A stretch of DNA of 55,451 bases from a virus: the IMG/VR virus record IMGVR_UViG_3300017730_000011, positions 1 to 55,451 of that record; one strand, 5' to 3'. Of this stretch, positions 1 to 8,417 are shown one piece after another. Both the position numbers and the translations under genes were made by a program. Numbering within the stretch: position 1 is the first letter of the stretch; every line of letters starts with the position of its first letter. Under the pieces are notes generated by a model. It searched no databases. It had not been told where the DNA came from and worked only from the letters and a program-made list of their open reading frames with translations.

Positions 1-564
1 AACGGTGACGTTGCTGGTCTTTGTGTTTCTACTTCCGCAATTCTAGATGATTGGTTCTCTCCCGCAGGAACTAGTCGTGGTGGTCTACAAAATGTTGTAA
101 AACTTGCTTTCAATCCTAACAAGGCACAGAGAGATGATCTTTACACCAGTGCAGTGAACCCAATCGTTGCCTTCCCTGGCTCAGGTCCTATCCTATTTGG
201 AGACAAGACTGCACTTGCATCACCTTCTTCTTTCGATCGTATTAACGTTCGTCGTCTCTTCCTCAATGTTGAGAAGAGAGCTAGAGGACTTGCAGAAGCA
301 GTTCTATTTGAACAGAATGATGAAACAACTCGTTCAGGGTTTGCTTCCTCTATTGGTTCTTACCTTGCTGAGGTTCAGGCACGTAGAGGTGTAACTGATT
401 TCCTAGTTGTTTGCGATGATACCAACAATACTCCTGAAGTCATTGACAGAAATGAGTTTGTTGCTGAACTCTACCTCAAGCCTACACGCTCGATTAATTA
501 CGTAACAGTTACTGTAACTGCTACAAGAACGGGTGTCTCGTTCGCTGAAGTCGTCGGTAGATAA
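1..564 (+). CDS. 18: Tail sheath protein gp18, C-terminal part
   Basis: The frame is open from the first base, so the gene starts upstream and only the last 187 residues are present. This would be the contractile sheath that surrounds the tail tube and shortens to drive DNA injection. The segment has the conserved C-terminal sheath features: an RLFLNVEK-like stretch, then FEQNDETTR, and a late LKPTRSINYVTV strand that forms the hand-shake between neighbouring subunits. It sits directly before the tail tube gene, as in T4. Identity is clear from sequence and position. Confidence 0.93.
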   Translation, partial: NGDVAGLCVSTSAILDDWFSPAGTSRGGLQNVVKLAFNPNKAQRDDLYTSAVNPIVAFPGSGPILFGDKTALASPSSFDRINVRRLFLNVEKRARGLAEAVLFEQNDETTRSGFASSIGSYLAEVQARRGVTDFLVVCDDTNNTPEVIDRNEFVAELYLKPTRSINYVTVTVTATRTGVSFAEVVGR

Positions 565-602
565 TCTAAAATATAACGAGAAAAAACACGAGGTAAAAAA
601 CA

Positions 603-1190
603 ATGGCAACAGTCAATAACGTAAGTTCGTTTTTACAGAATATCGGGCAAGGCGTCAAACCTAACATGTTTATGGTTGACATCAAGTTTCCTGATGTTCT
701 AGATAAAAACGATTCGCAAGACTTGATCAACGTAATGTGCAAGTCTGCAGCACTTCCAGGTTCTAACTTGGGTGTGATCGAAGTTCCTTTCAGAGGAAGA
801 ACAGTTAAAATCGCAGGTGATCGTACCTTCGATACATGGACTGCAACATTCTTCAACGATAAGGATCTTAAACTACGCTCCTTCTTTGAGCAGTGGGCAA
901 ATACCATCAATACTCATGATGATAACTCTGCTCCTCTGTTCAAACCTAACAAGAGTGATGGTTACATGGGTGAACTAATTGTTAAGCAACTTGAAAAGGA
1001 TGCTTCTGCAGGTGGAGCTGTCTTAAGACAGTATACACTACTGCATTGTTTCCCAACTAACGTTTCTCCAATCGATCTTGCTTATGATAGCAATGACCAG
1101 ATTGAAGAATTCACAGTTGAGTGGCAGTATTCTTATTTCACTGCACAAGGTGGTTCACGCGAAGGCGTAAGTACCATCGGCGTGGTCTGA
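603..1190 (+). CDS. 19: Tail tube protein gp19
   Basis: A 195-residue protein, close to T4 gp19 (163 residues) but somewhat longer. It would polymerise into the rigid tube inside the sheath through which DNA passes. The start with SSFLQNIGQGVKPNMF and the later pattern LRSFFEQWANTIN, followed by an FTVEWQYSYF strand, fit the tail-tube fold. It lies 38 bases after the sheath gene, with GAGG upstream of the ATG, and is followed by the portal gene, which is the T4 order. Confidence 0.93.
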   Translation: MATVNNVSSFLQNIGQGVKPNMFMVDIKFPDVLDKNDSQDLINVMCKSAALPGSNLGVIEVPFRGRTVKIAGDRTFDTWTATFFNDKDLKLRSFFEQWANTINTHDDNSAPLFKPNKSDGYMGELIVKQLEKDASAGGAVLRQYTLLHCFPTNVSPIDLAYDSNDQIEEFTVEWQYSYFTAQGGSREGVSTIGVV

Positions 1191-1196
1191 TAAATA
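1189..1196 (+). promoter_or_regulatory. T4-type late promoter (GATAAATA)
   Basis: GATAAATA overlaps the gp19 stop region and lies 32 bases before the portal ATG. It differs at one position from the T4 late consensus TATAAATA. It would be read by host RNA polymerase carrying the phage sigma gp55, which is encoded in this window. Confidence 0.6.
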
Positions 1197-1227
1197 GTTG
1201 GAAGCATACTTATTTGAATAGGTAATC

Positions 1228-2931
1228 ATGAGTCAGTTATTTGGCTTCCAAATTAATCGCAAGGAGGGTCAGAAGGGTCAGTCCCCTGTCCCTCCTAATG
1301 CTGATGAGGCAATTGCCGTAGCAGCAGGTGGATATTATGGAACATATGTAGACACGGATAATCAAGCTCGTAATGAGTTTGAAATGATCCGTCGTTATCG
1401 TGACATGGCACTACATCCTGAGGTTGATAGTGCTGTTGATGAAGTCGTTAATGAATTTATTGTGAGCGATGCTCACGATACCCCCGTTGAAGTTAATCTA
1501 GACAATCTAGATGCTGGCATGGGAATTAAAAGAAAAATTCGTGACGAATTTGAATACCTCAAAAAACTTTTAAACTTTGACCATCGCGCACATGAGATTG
1601 TCAGATCTTGGTATATTGACGGAAGACTTTATTATCACAAGGTTATCGATTTAGATAATCCAAAGAAAGGTATTACGGAACTTCGGTACATTGATCCCAT
1701 GAAGATCAAGAAGGTTCGTCAAAAACTTGAAAACAAACCGAAAGACTCTCTAGCTCGTGAGGCAATCAAGGGCACTGCGCTTGAGTTTGAATACGGTACG
1801 TTTGTTGACTACTATCTTTATAACCCAAAAGGTTTTTATAAGGGTGGTGTATTAGGACCAGTTGGCGATATGTCTTTGTCTCAGGGTGTCAAGATGGCAA
1901 CTGATTCAATTACATTCTGTCCTTCTGGACTACAAGATTTAAACAAAAGAATGACTCTTGGTTTCCTTCACAAGTCAATCAAGACACTCAATCAACTTAG
2001 AATGATTGAAGATTCAATTGTTATCTACAGATTGTCCCGTGCTCCTGAACGTAGAATTTTCTACATTGATGTTGGTAATCTACCTAAGGTAAAAGCGGAA
2101 CAATATCTTCGTGATGTTATGAGTCGCTATCGTAATAAGCTAGTGTATGACGCAAACACTGGTGAAATGCGTGACGACAAAAAGCACATGAGTATGCTTG
2201 AGGATTTCTGGTTGCCTCGTAGAGAGGGTGGACGTGGTACTGAAATTACTACGTTGCCTGGAGGACAGAACCTTGGAGAACTTAAGGACGTTGAGTATTT
2301 TAAAAAGAAACTTTATAACTCTCTCAATCTTCCTCCTTCCCGTCTCACAGACGACAATAAAGGATTCAATCTCGGTAAGACCACTGAAGTCCTCCGTGAC
2401 GAACTTAAGTTCACGAAGTTCATTGGTCGTCTCCGCAAGAGATTCTCTGAGATGTTCCAAGACATGCTCAAGACTCAGCTCATCCTTAAAGGAGTAATTG
2501 CTCCTGAAGATTGGGATGAAATGAAAGAGCATATTCAATATGACTTCTTATTTGATAATCATTTTAATGAATTAAAAAACATTGAAATGATGAACCAACG
2601 TATGATGACTGTTAGTCAAATGGATCCTTTTGTTGGAAAATATTTTTCTACAGAATATATTCGTAAAGAAATTCTTGGACAAACTGCTAAGGATATGCGT
2701 GAGATTGATAAACAGATGAGATCAGATATTGATACTGGTCTTGCTATCGATCCTGTGGAAGTCAATGTTCTTGATAACATGCAGCAAACAAATCAGGCAC
2801 TCGCCCCTGAAATTCAGGGTATGCAAGCAGATGATGCTGCAGAAAGAGATGCTGCCTCAGCTGATGCTGCGCTCGAAAGAGATTTAAAAAGAGCAAAATC
2901 CGCACCTAAACCTTCTCCAAATAATAAATAA
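1228..2931 (+). CDS. 20: Portal vertex protein gp20
   Basis: A 567-residue protein (T4 gp20: 524). The portal forms the dodecameric ring at the unique head vertex, starts prohead assembly and is the channel for packaging and ejection. Diagnostic stretches are the acidic AVDEVVNEFIVSD region, DRRIFYIDVGNLPK-type motif (here ERRIFYIDVGNLPK), the LEDFWLPRREG motif and LPGGQNLGEL. The C-terminal 50 residues are rich in Ala, Asp and Lys and probably disordered. It lies between gp19 and the core/protease genes, as expected. Confidence 0.96.
   Translation: MSQLFGFQINRKEGQKGQSPVPPNADEAIAVAAGGYYGTYVDTDNQARNEFEMIRRYRDMALHPEVDSAVDEVVNEFIVSDAHDTPVEVNLDNLDAGMGIKRKIRDEFEYLKKLLNFDHRAHEIVRSWYIDGRLYYHKVIDLDNPKKGITELRYIDPMKIKKVRQKLENKPKDSLAREAIKGTALEFEYGTFVDYYLYNPKGFYKGGVLGPVGDMSLSQGVKMATDSITFCPSGLQDLNKRMTLGFLHKSIKTLNQLRMIEDSIVIYRLSRAPERRIFYIDVGNLPKVKAEQYLRDVMSRYRNKLVYDANTGEMRDDKKHMSMLEDFWLPRREGGRGTEITTLPGGQNLGELKDVEYFKKKLYNSLNLPPSRLTDDNKGFNLGKTTEVLRDELKFTKFIGRLRKRFSEMFQDMLKTQLILKGVIAPEDWDEMKEHIQYDFLFDNHFNELKNIEMMNQRMMTVSQMDPFVGKYFSTEYIRKEILGQTAKDMREIDKQMRSDIDTGLAIDPVEVNVLDNMQQTNQALAPEIQGMQADDAAERDAASADAALERDLKRAKSAPKPSPNNK
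2923..2930 (+). promoter_or_regulatory. Possible late promoter (AATAAATA)
   Basis: AATAAATA overlaps the portal stop codon, about 20 bases before the next ATG. It is a weaker match to TATAAATA, in AT-rich context, so a chance match is possible. Confidence 0.35.
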
Positions 2932-2950
2932 AATATACTGAATCATTATT

Positions 2951-3172
2951 ATGCCTGAAAACACTGAAGTTAATAACGAAGTAGGTGCTGTAGATATCGT
3001 TGGAAAAATCAATGATAATCAAAGAGCATCTGCGATCGATGCTATCCATGACATGTTATTTTCCAAAGCTTCCGAAGCTATGGCAGGTTACAAAAAAGTG
3101 GTAGCAAATACATTCTTTGACGAACCTACCGAAACGGAAGAACCCGATGAAACTGATAACGGAAACGATTGA
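2951..3172 (+). CDS. Small acidic protein at the gp67 prohead-core position
   Basis: A 73-residue, strongly acidic protein between portal and prohead protease, where T4 carries gp67 and gp68 (prohead core proteins). The C-terminus is a run of Glu, Asp and Thr; the middle is helical (DNQRASAIDAIHDMLFSKAS). Its end overlaps the protease start by 26 bases. Size, charge and place fit a gp67-like core protein, but sequence similarity to T4 gp67 is not evident by eye, so the functional call is positional. Confidence 0.6.
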   Translation: MPENTEVNNEVGAVDIVGKINDNQRASAIDAIHDMLFSKASEAMAGYKKVVANTFFDEPTETEEPDETDNGND

Positions 3173-3791
3173 AAACGTTAAACTCCTTACTGAGGAGAAA
3201 AACGGAAAAAAACTTCTGTATATTGAAGGTGTCTTCCTTCAATCAGAACTAAAGAACCGCAATGGTCGTATGTATCCTTATAGTGTTCTTGAGCGAGAGG
3301 TCAAGAGATACAATGAAGAGTACGTACAATCTAAGCGTGCTTTAGGTGAACTCGGTCATCCAGATGGTCCTACCATCAATCTCGATAGAGTGTCGCATAG
3401 AATTATTTCTCTCAAAGCAGAGGGTAATAACTTTATTGGAAAGGCACAAATTTTAGATACCCCAATGGGTAACATCGCTAAGAATCTACTTGGCGAAGGA
3501 GTTCAGTTAGGTGTTTCCTCTCGTGGTATGGGAAGCATTCAAAGAAGTGAAGACTGCAACGTTGTTGCAGATGACTTCATGCTTACAACTGCTGCAGATA
3601 TTGTAGCAGATCCTTCCGCACCTGATGCTTTTGTAAATGGAATCATGGAAGGTAAAGAATGGGTATGGGACAACGGTCTTTTAAAAGAAAGAGAAGTTGC
3701 TAAATACCAGAGATACATGGAAGGTGCTAACCGCCGCTCCATGGAAGAGAAAACGCTCAAAGTGTTTGAGCATTTCCTCTCAAATCTTTGA
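3147..3791 (+). CDS. 21: Prohead core scaffolding protease gp21
   Basis: A 214-residue serine protease of the herpes-assemblin-like clan (T4 gp21: 212 residues). It cleaves head, core and internal proteins during head maturation, typically after Glu in L/I-x-E sites. The candidate catalytic histidine is in GELGHPDG (His71) and the candidate serine in LGVSSRGMG (Ser124/125). N-terminal NRNGRMYP is a family signature. The ATG at 3147 is chosen because it gives the family N-terminus (MKLITETIE); upstream codons in frame would only read through the preceding gene's end. Confidence 0.95.
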   Translation: MKLITETIENVKLLTEEKNGKKLLYIEGVFLQSELKNRNGRMYPYSVLEREVKRYNEEYVQSKRALGELGHPDGPTINLDRVSHRIISLKAEGNNFIGKAQILDTPMGNIAKNLLGEGVQLGVSSRGMGSIQRSEDCNVVADDFMLTTAADIVADPSAPDAFVNGIMEGKEWVWDNGLLKEREVAKYQRYMEGANRRSMEEKTLKVFEHFLSNL

Positions 3792-3793
3792 TT

Positions 3794-3802
3794 CTATAAA
3801 TA
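3794..3802 (+). promoter_or_regulatory. T4-type late promoter (CTATAAATA)
   Basis: A perfect TATAAATA preceded by C, 41 bases before the scaffold ATG. This is one of the best late-promoter matches in the window and sits where high late expression is needed (scaffold, then major capsid). Confidence 0.8.
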
Positions 3803-3842
3803 AACTTAGATTAATAATACGGAAATTACGAGGTAAACTCAA

Positions 3843-5000
3843 ATGTCAGACAAGCTTAACGAAAAGTTTGAGGAATTCGTTACCGAGCAAAAGGTGATCG
3901 TAGAGAACGCGGCAGATCCAATGCCTACTGTTTCTGCAACTGTTATCCCTGGCACTGGTAGTGAACCCACTCAGGTCTCTGACGCACAGACTAGTTCTGG
4001 TAGCGGCAAAGATCCCCAACCAAAAGTAGACCCTTCTGCTGCTCCAGCAGGTCAGTCAGTAACTGATCTTGGTGGTACATCGACTGCTCCTAACGAAGAC
4101 GACGATGACGGCGAAGAAAATCCTGGCGCTAAAGCCGCTGCACCCATCTCTCAAGTATCGGGTGATCCTCAACAGCGTGCAGGCGACTCTCCTGATGCTG
4201 CCCCTTCAGTTGGTGCTGAAGTTGCATATGGAACCAAGGTAGGTGGTCCTGTTGGTTATCCTATCAAACCTTCGTTTGAGGAACTTGATGTTTCCGCTGA
4301 CGTTGCTGCCCTAGTAGAGGGCACAGAACTCTCAGAAGAGTTTGCTGAAAAGGCAAAGACAATCTTTGAAGCTGCCGTTAAAGCAAAAATTTCTGAAGAG
4401 TATGACAAGCTTGTAGAACACTTTGCCACTGAATTGGATAAGCAAGTAGATGCCGCTAAGGCAGAACTATCCGAAGAAGTTAACGGCACTGTGAACTACG
4501 CCATCGGTACATGGATGGAGCAAAACCAAGTTGCTGTGGACCGTGGAATCAGAAATGAGATTACTGAAGACTTCATCGCAGGTCTGAAGGGTCTCTTTGA
4601 AGAGCACTATATCGCTATCCCCGACGAGAAAGTTGACGTGGTAGAAGGTATGGCTGACTCTATTCGTGAAATGGAAGAGCGCCTTGACGAACAGGTCAAA
4701 GCTAATGTGAAATTACAAAAACGTCTTAACGAGACTGCCAAACTCAATATTCTGAACACTGTTTCAGAAGGACTTGCAGATACTCAGAAGGACAAACTCG
4801 CTGCACTCTCTGAGGGTGTTGAGTTTACTACCGAGGAAGAGTTCTCCAAGAAGGTGAAAACCATTAAGGAGTCCTATTTCAAGGAAGCAACTGTAACTCA
4901 AAGTGAAGTTGCAGACGAAACTCCAGTAGAAGGAGAGAACGCAGAGGTAACACCAGCAATGGCACAATACCTTACCGCACTCAACCACTGGAAATCCTGA
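3843..5000 (+). CDS. 22: Prohead core scaffold protein gp22
   Basis: A 385-residue protein between protease and major capsid genes, the T4 place of gp22 (269 residues). The N-terminal ~130 residues are low-complexity, rich in Pro, Gly, Ala, Ser and Asp; the C-terminal two thirds are charged and helical, with likely coiled coils (MADSIREMEERLDEQVKAN region). It would form the internal core around which the capsid assembles and be degraded by gp21. The long disordered N-terminus makes it larger than T4 gp22. The call rests on position and the acidic, coiled-coil C-terminal part. Confidence 0.88.
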   Translation: MSDKLNEKFEEFVTEQKVIVENAADPMPTVSATVIPGTGSEPTQVSDAQTSSGSGKDPQPKVDPSAAPAGQSVTDLGGTSTAPNEDDDDGEENPGAKAAAPISQVSGDPQQRAGDSPDAAPSVGAEVAYGTKVGGPVGYPIKPSFEELDVSADVAALVEGTELSEEFAEKAKTIFEAAVKAKISEEYDKLVEHFATELDKQVDAAKAELSEEVNGTVNYAIGTWMEQNQVAVDRGIRNEITEDFIAGLKGLFEEHYIAIPDEKVDVVEGMADSIREMEERLDEQVKANVKLQKRLNETAKLNILNTVSEGLADTQKDKLAALSEGVEFTTEEEFSKKVKTIKESYFKEATVTQSEVADETPVEGENAEVTPAMAQYLTALNHWKS

Positions 5001-5012
5001 TAATAACTAACC

Positions 5013-5020
5013 CATAAATT
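5013..5020 (+). promoter_or_regulatory. Possible late promoter before gp23 (CATAAATT)
   Basis: CATAAATT lies 25 bases upstream of the major capsid ATG, followed by GGAGCAA as ribosome binding site. It differs from TATAAATA at the first and last bases, but the position is exactly where a strong late promoter is expected. Confidence 0.5.
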
Positions 5021-5044
5021 TTTAATTCGGAGCAATTAAACAAA

Positions 5045-6469
5045 ATGTTTAACTCAAAAGCTCTAACCGAAAAGTGGGCACCTGTTCTAGGTCATGAAGG
5101 CTCTGTTGCCATCAAAGACAATTATAGAAAGGCTGTTACCGCTGTTCTGTTAGAAAACACAGAATCACAACTACGTGAAGAGCGTGGTATGATCAACGAA
5201 GCATCCAACACTGTTGGTGCTATCGGTACAAACGCACTATCTGGTAGCGGTCTCGGTACTCAAACTGGTGGACTTGCAGGTTTCGATCCTGTAATGATCT
5301 CCCTAATCCGTCGTGCCATGCCTAACTTGGTAGCATACGACATCTGTGGCGTTCAACCAATGAGCGGTCCTACTGGACTAATCTTTGCTATGAAGTCACA
5401 TTATCAAGAGAATGGCGCTGCACTACGCGCTGGTTCAGAAGCACTCTACAACGAGCCTGACACCAACTTCTCTGGTAACTCACAGGGTCCTGCAGCATAC
5501 AACGACCCCGTTTCTCCTCTTGGAGACGGTGGTGCAACTGATGCTAACCCTGCACTGCTTAACGACGCTACAGGCGGCGGCACAACTGCTGCTAACTACG
5601 AGCGCCAAGCAGGCAACATCGCTAGAGAAGATGCAGAAGCACTAGGATCGGGTTCAACCCTATTCAACGAGATGAGCTTCAGCATCGAGAAGACTTCTGT
5701 TACTGCAAAGACTCGTGCTTTGAAAGCAGAATACACTCTAGAACTTGCTCAAGACTTGAAAGCAATTCATGGTCTTGATGCTGAGCAGGAACTTGCTAAC
5801 TTACTGTCTAGTGAGATCCTTGCTGAAATCAACCGTGAAGTTGTTAGAACCGTTTACACTGTCGCTAAGTCTGGCGCACAGAACAACGTTGCTAACGCTG
5901 GCGTATTTGACCTCGACGTTGACAGCAACGGCAGATGGTCTGTTGAGAAATTCAAGGGACTTATGTTCCAGATTGAAAGAGATGCTAACGCTATCGCGCA
6001 GCAAACTCGTAGAGGAAAGGGCAACTTCATCATCACTTCTGCTGATGTAGCTTCTGCTCTTGCCATGTCTGGCACACTCGACTATTCCTCAGGTCTAAGC
6101 GGCGCTGGTGGTCCTTCCATCGGTGAAGTTGATGACACAGGTAACCTACTTGTAGGTACAATGAACGGACGCATTAAGGTCTTTGTTGATCCTTACTCTG
6201 CTAACGTTTCTAACACCCACTACTACGTAGTTGGTTATAAGGGTTCTTCACCTTATGACAGTGGACTGTTCTACTGCCCATACGTTCCCCTACAAATGCT
6301 CAGAAGCATTGACCCTAGCACCTTCCAGCCCAAGATTGGCTTCAAGACACGCTACGGTATGGTTGCTAACCCATTCGTTGTACAGAGCAACGGCACACCT
6401 GATGCCGAGGCACTTACACACAACCGCAACCAGTATTACAGACGTGTTCGCGTTGCGAACCTCACCTGA
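5045..6469 (+). CDS. 23: Major capsid protein gp23
   Basis: A 474-residue HK97-fold major head protein (T4 gp23: 521). Clear family stretches are LIRRAMPNLVAYDICGVQPM, EMSFSIEKTSVTAKTRALKAEYT and LQMLRSIDPSTFQPKIGFK. The N-terminal ~52 residues look like a removable pro-region: the sequence I-N-E|A at residues 50-53 fits the gp21 cleavage rule, giving a mature protein starting at Ala53. A strong intrinsic terminator follows within 25 bases, consistent with ending the head operon here. Confidence 0.97.
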   Translation: MFNSKALTEKWAPVLGHEGSVAIKDNYRKAVTAVLLENTESQLREERGMINEASNTVGAIGTNALSGSGLGTQTGGLAGFDPVMISLIRRAMPNLVAYDICGVQPMSGPTGLIFAMKSHYQENGAALRAGSEALYNEPDTNFSGNSQGPAAYNDPVSPLGDGGATDANPALLNDATGGGTTAANYERQAGNIAREDAEALGSGSTLFNEMSFSIEKTSVTAKTRALKAEYTLELAQDLKAIHGLDAEQELANLLSSEILAEINREVVRTVYTVAKSGAQNNVANAGVFDLDVDSNGRWSVEKFKGLMFQIERDANAIAQQTRRGKGNFIITSADVASALAMSGTLDYSSGLSGAGGPSIGEVDDTGNLLVGTMNGRIKVFVDPYSANVSNTHYYVVGYKGSSPYDSGLFYCPYVPLQMLRSIDPSTFQPKIGFKTRYGMVANPFVVQSNGTPDAEALTHNRNQYYRRVRVANLT

Positions 6470-6490
6470 TACGGTTACGAAATCAACACA

Positions 6491-6515
6491 GGGACCCTAC
6501 GGGGTCCCTTTTTTT
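6491..6515 (+). terminator. Intrinsic terminator after gp23
   Basis: A 7-bp perfect stem GGGACCC/GGGTCCC with a four-base loop (TACG) is followed by seven T. It is the canonical end of the capsid transcription unit. Confidence 0.92.
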
Positions 6516-6518
6516 ATG

Positions 6519-6526
6519 CTTAAATA
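6519..6526 (+). promoter_or_regulatory. Late promoter (CTTAAATA) after the gp23 terminator
   Basis: CTTAAATA sits immediately after the terminator T-tract and 23 bases before the next ATG, restarting transcription for the following small genes. Confidence 0.5.
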
Positions 6527-6548
6527 GGAGTAGTATCGATTAATTATT

Positions 6549-6725
6549 ATGCCTCGTGGTAGCTTACGTAAAACAGACATGCTTGCAAAGGTATATAAAT
6601 TAAAAACTGAATTGTATGATAAAGATACTAGTTCTAGTCTAACAGGTCAGACAGGTCAGTGGTATGACGGTGCTCATAATTCCCTAGATAAGGTATTAGA
6701 TATCATAAACGAATATAGTCAATGA
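6549..6725 (+). CDS. Conserved small protein, unknown function
   Basis: A 58-residue protein (MPRGSLRKTDMLAKVYKL start), basic at the N-terminus and with a Ser/Thr/Gly-rich middle before QWYDGAHNSLDKVLDII. The coding frame is uninterrupted from an ATG with the late promoter just upstream, and its stop overlaps the next gene (CAATGA). I recognise it as the type of small protein commonly found after gp23 in cyanophages but know no function. Confidence 0.75.
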   Translation: MPRGSLRKTDMLAKVYKLKTELYDKDTSSSLTGQTGQWYDGAHNSLDKVLDIINEYSQ

Positions 6726-6904
6726 ATCAATCATTAATATTATTATTATGTTTGTCTCCACTAGCAACAATTTTTATTGTAATGAAATTTGTTGTTTGGA
6801 TATCAGAAACAAAATCATTTAGATCAGAGACTGAAAAATTAAAACGTATGCAATATGGACCGTATGAAGTATGGGACGAAGAGGAGGAATTAGATGAGTG
6901 GTGA
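6722..6904 (+). CDS. Small single-pass membrane protein
   Basis: 60 residues: a hydrophobic segment at about residues 4-27 (LILLLCLSPLATIFIVMKFV), then a charged tail ending in an acidic EEEELDEW. The ATGA overlap with the preceding gene supports it being translated. Function unknown; size and topology would allow an accessory membrane or lysis role, but nothing specific shows that. Confidence 0.65.
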   Translation: MNQSLILLLCLSPLATIFIVMKFVVWISETKSFRSETEKLKRMQYGPYEVWDEEEELDEW

Positions 6905-7085
6905 TATTGGATTACATGAACAACCAATTGTTTTTTATCATAAACAAATGACCGAAGCTAAAAAAATTGTTTTAGAATCAAGAGGAATTAAATTAGCTTA
7001 CTTAGATAATAAAAATATTAAGGATGTTACAAACTCAGACACAGACTGGGAAGACTTTTGGAACAATGAAGACCAACCAGACTAG
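6894..7085 (+). CDS. Small hypothetical protein
   Basis: 63 residues with an acidic, Trp-containing C-terminus (DTDWEDFWNNEDQPD). It overlaps its upstream neighbour by 11 bases and the next gene's start by 20 bases. No domain recognised. The dense overlapping arrangement on the coding strand is the main support. Confidence 0.6.
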   Translation: MSGDIGLHEQPIVFYHKQMTEAKKIVLESRGIKLAYLDNKNIKDVTNSDTDWEDFWNNEDQPD

Positions 7086-7386
7086 CTACACAAAAGAAGA
7101 AATTGACATACTGATTGAACAAGCAGTAGAGAAAGCAGTTAGTGAAGCTAGAAAGATAGACGAAGATTCAATGGCGAAACATAATCGGGACGCTACTGTT
7201 ATTAGTATGATCTTAGGATTCACAACTCTTGCATTATTTGTGGATGGTTTACTTCGTCTGCTTGGTATTATCCCACCTTTCATGCACATAGATGTAGACT
7301 TGTTAGATAAAATTGTTAGTAGAGTCGAGTCTGATGTTATCGATAAATTAAAACAAGTTCCTATTCAAAGAGTATTTCAACGTTAA
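7066..7386 (+). CDS. Small membrane protein with N-terminal helix
   Basis: 106 residues from the ATG at 7066. Charged helical N-terminus (EEIDILIEQAVEKAVSEARK), one hydrophobic segment at about residues 43-67 (ISMILGFTTLALFVDGLLRLLG), then a charged C-terminal helix. The layout of soluble helix, membrane anchor and soluble helix resembles the protein at 38591, but I do not see sequence identity. Function unknown. Confidence 0.62.
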   Translation: MKTNQTSYTKEEIDILIEQAVEKAVSEARKIDEDSMAKHNRDATVISMILGFTTLALFVDGLLRLLGIIPPFMHIDVDLLDKIVSRVESDVIDKLKQVPIQRVFQR

Positions 7387-7396
7387 TTTAACAACC

Positions 7397-7404
7397 CATA
7401 AATA
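7397..7404 (+). promoter_or_regulatory. Late promoter (CATAAATA)
   Basis: CATAAATA, one mismatch from TATAAATA, lies 22 bases before the ATG of the following tail protein gene. Confidence 0.6.
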
Positions 7405-7425
7405 GTTATAGCTTGGGAAGTTGAT

Positions 7426-7947
7426 ATGTCTGCTGAATGGTATAAAGAACAACCTAGAAATAGGAACTTCTTAAACCCTATTGGTTATCTCCTTAAACTA
7501 GAGAAGTTTGATGGAGTAGATTTCTTTTGCCAATCAGCAAATGTCCCCGATGTTAACATGCCTACCATTGATGTAGCAAGTCCTTTTAGGAATTTGCCTA
7601 TCGTACCTGGCGGTGGTGTTAACTTCGGGGATTTTGTCGTGCGTTTTATTGTTGACGAAGATCTAGTTAATTATAACTCTATTCATAAATGGATGAGAGA
7701 TAATGGCAATGCAGATCAGATGCAACGAACAACAAATGAATTAGATATCTATACTAACGCACAATTACATATCACTACTTCACAATACAACCCAGCATTT
7801 GTTGTAGAGTTTAGGGATATATTTCCTGTATCTTTAAGTAACCTACAATTTGATGCTACAATAACTGATGTGGAATATATTACTGCGGAGGTGACATTCA
7901 AGCACCAGCAGTTCTTCCTTCGTGATAAAACAATGAAACTTTTATGA
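7426..7947 (+). CDS. Tail-associated virion protein (gp3 position, tail-tube-like fold)
   Basis: 173 residues. In cyanophage genomes the gene between gp23 and uvsY is usually annotated gp3, the tail completion and sheath stabiliser; T4 gp3 is 176 residues, so the length fits. The sequence itself (LLKLEKFDGVDFFCQSANVPD; then FVVRFIVDEDLVNYNSIHKW; then a late FQ-F-DATITDVEYITAEVTF strand) reads like the tail-tube superfold shared with gp19 and gp54. It has its own late promoter. A structural tail role is likely; the exact label gp3 is from position. Confidence 0.75.
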   Translation: MSAEWYKEQPRNRNFLNPIGYLLKLEKFDGVDFFCQSANVPDVNMPTIDVASPFRNLPIVPGGGVNFGDFVVRFIVDEDLVNYNSIHKWMRDNGNADQMQRTTNELDIYTNAQLHITTSQYNPAFVVEFRDIFPVSLSNLQFDATITDVEYITAEVTFKHQQFFLRDKTMKLL

Positions 7948-8417
7948 ATTTTGATTCTCTTCGTAATAAATTTGAACAGTTAAGAGCAGATTGGGCGGAA
8001 GATTCTGCAGTTGATTTTCAGTTCAAGAGTAAACAGTATACCACAGACTTAGGACAATTAGCTCTTAACATCCCATTTCAACATAATAAATACTTAAACC
8101 ATTACACTGACATCTCTCAGATCAAAGCTTCACTTGAATTTGAGATCCGTAAATTGGTTAGGGAAAAGCGTGAGTATTACTCTGGAGAGGCAGACGCTAA
8201 AGTTTACGCCGCTAAACCATTTGGATCAAGCATTAAGACTTCCGAGAAAATGAAAACATACCTTGAGAGTGATGATGAGATCATTAACCTTGAGGCAAAA
8301 ATCAAGTATCTAGATCAGATGTTGTACTGGTTAGATCAAGTCATGCGTCAAATTTCTAATAGAGGGTTTCAGGTCAAGAGTGCTATTGAGTGGGAGAAAT
8401 TTGTTAACGGACAATGA
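7944..8417 (+). CDS. uvsY: Recombination mediator UvsY
   Basis: 157 residues (T4 UvsY: 137). UvsY loads the UvsX recombinase onto ssDNA covered by gp32. The protein is highly charged and helical, with an early FEQLRADWAEDSAVDF segment and later EAKIKYLDQMLYWLDQVMRQISNRGFQVKSA, the typical UvsY C-terminal half. It overlaps the preceding gene and uvsW by four bases (ATGA), a coupled uvsY-uvsW pair as in T4. Confidence 0.9.
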   Translation: MNFDSLRNKFEQLRADWAEDSAVDFQFKSKQYTTDLGQLALNIPFQHNKYLNHYTDISQIKASLEFEIRKLVREKREYYSGEADAKVYAAKPFGSSIKTSEKMKTYLESDDEIINLEAKIKYLDQMLYWLDQVMRQISNRGFQVKSAIEWEKFVNGQ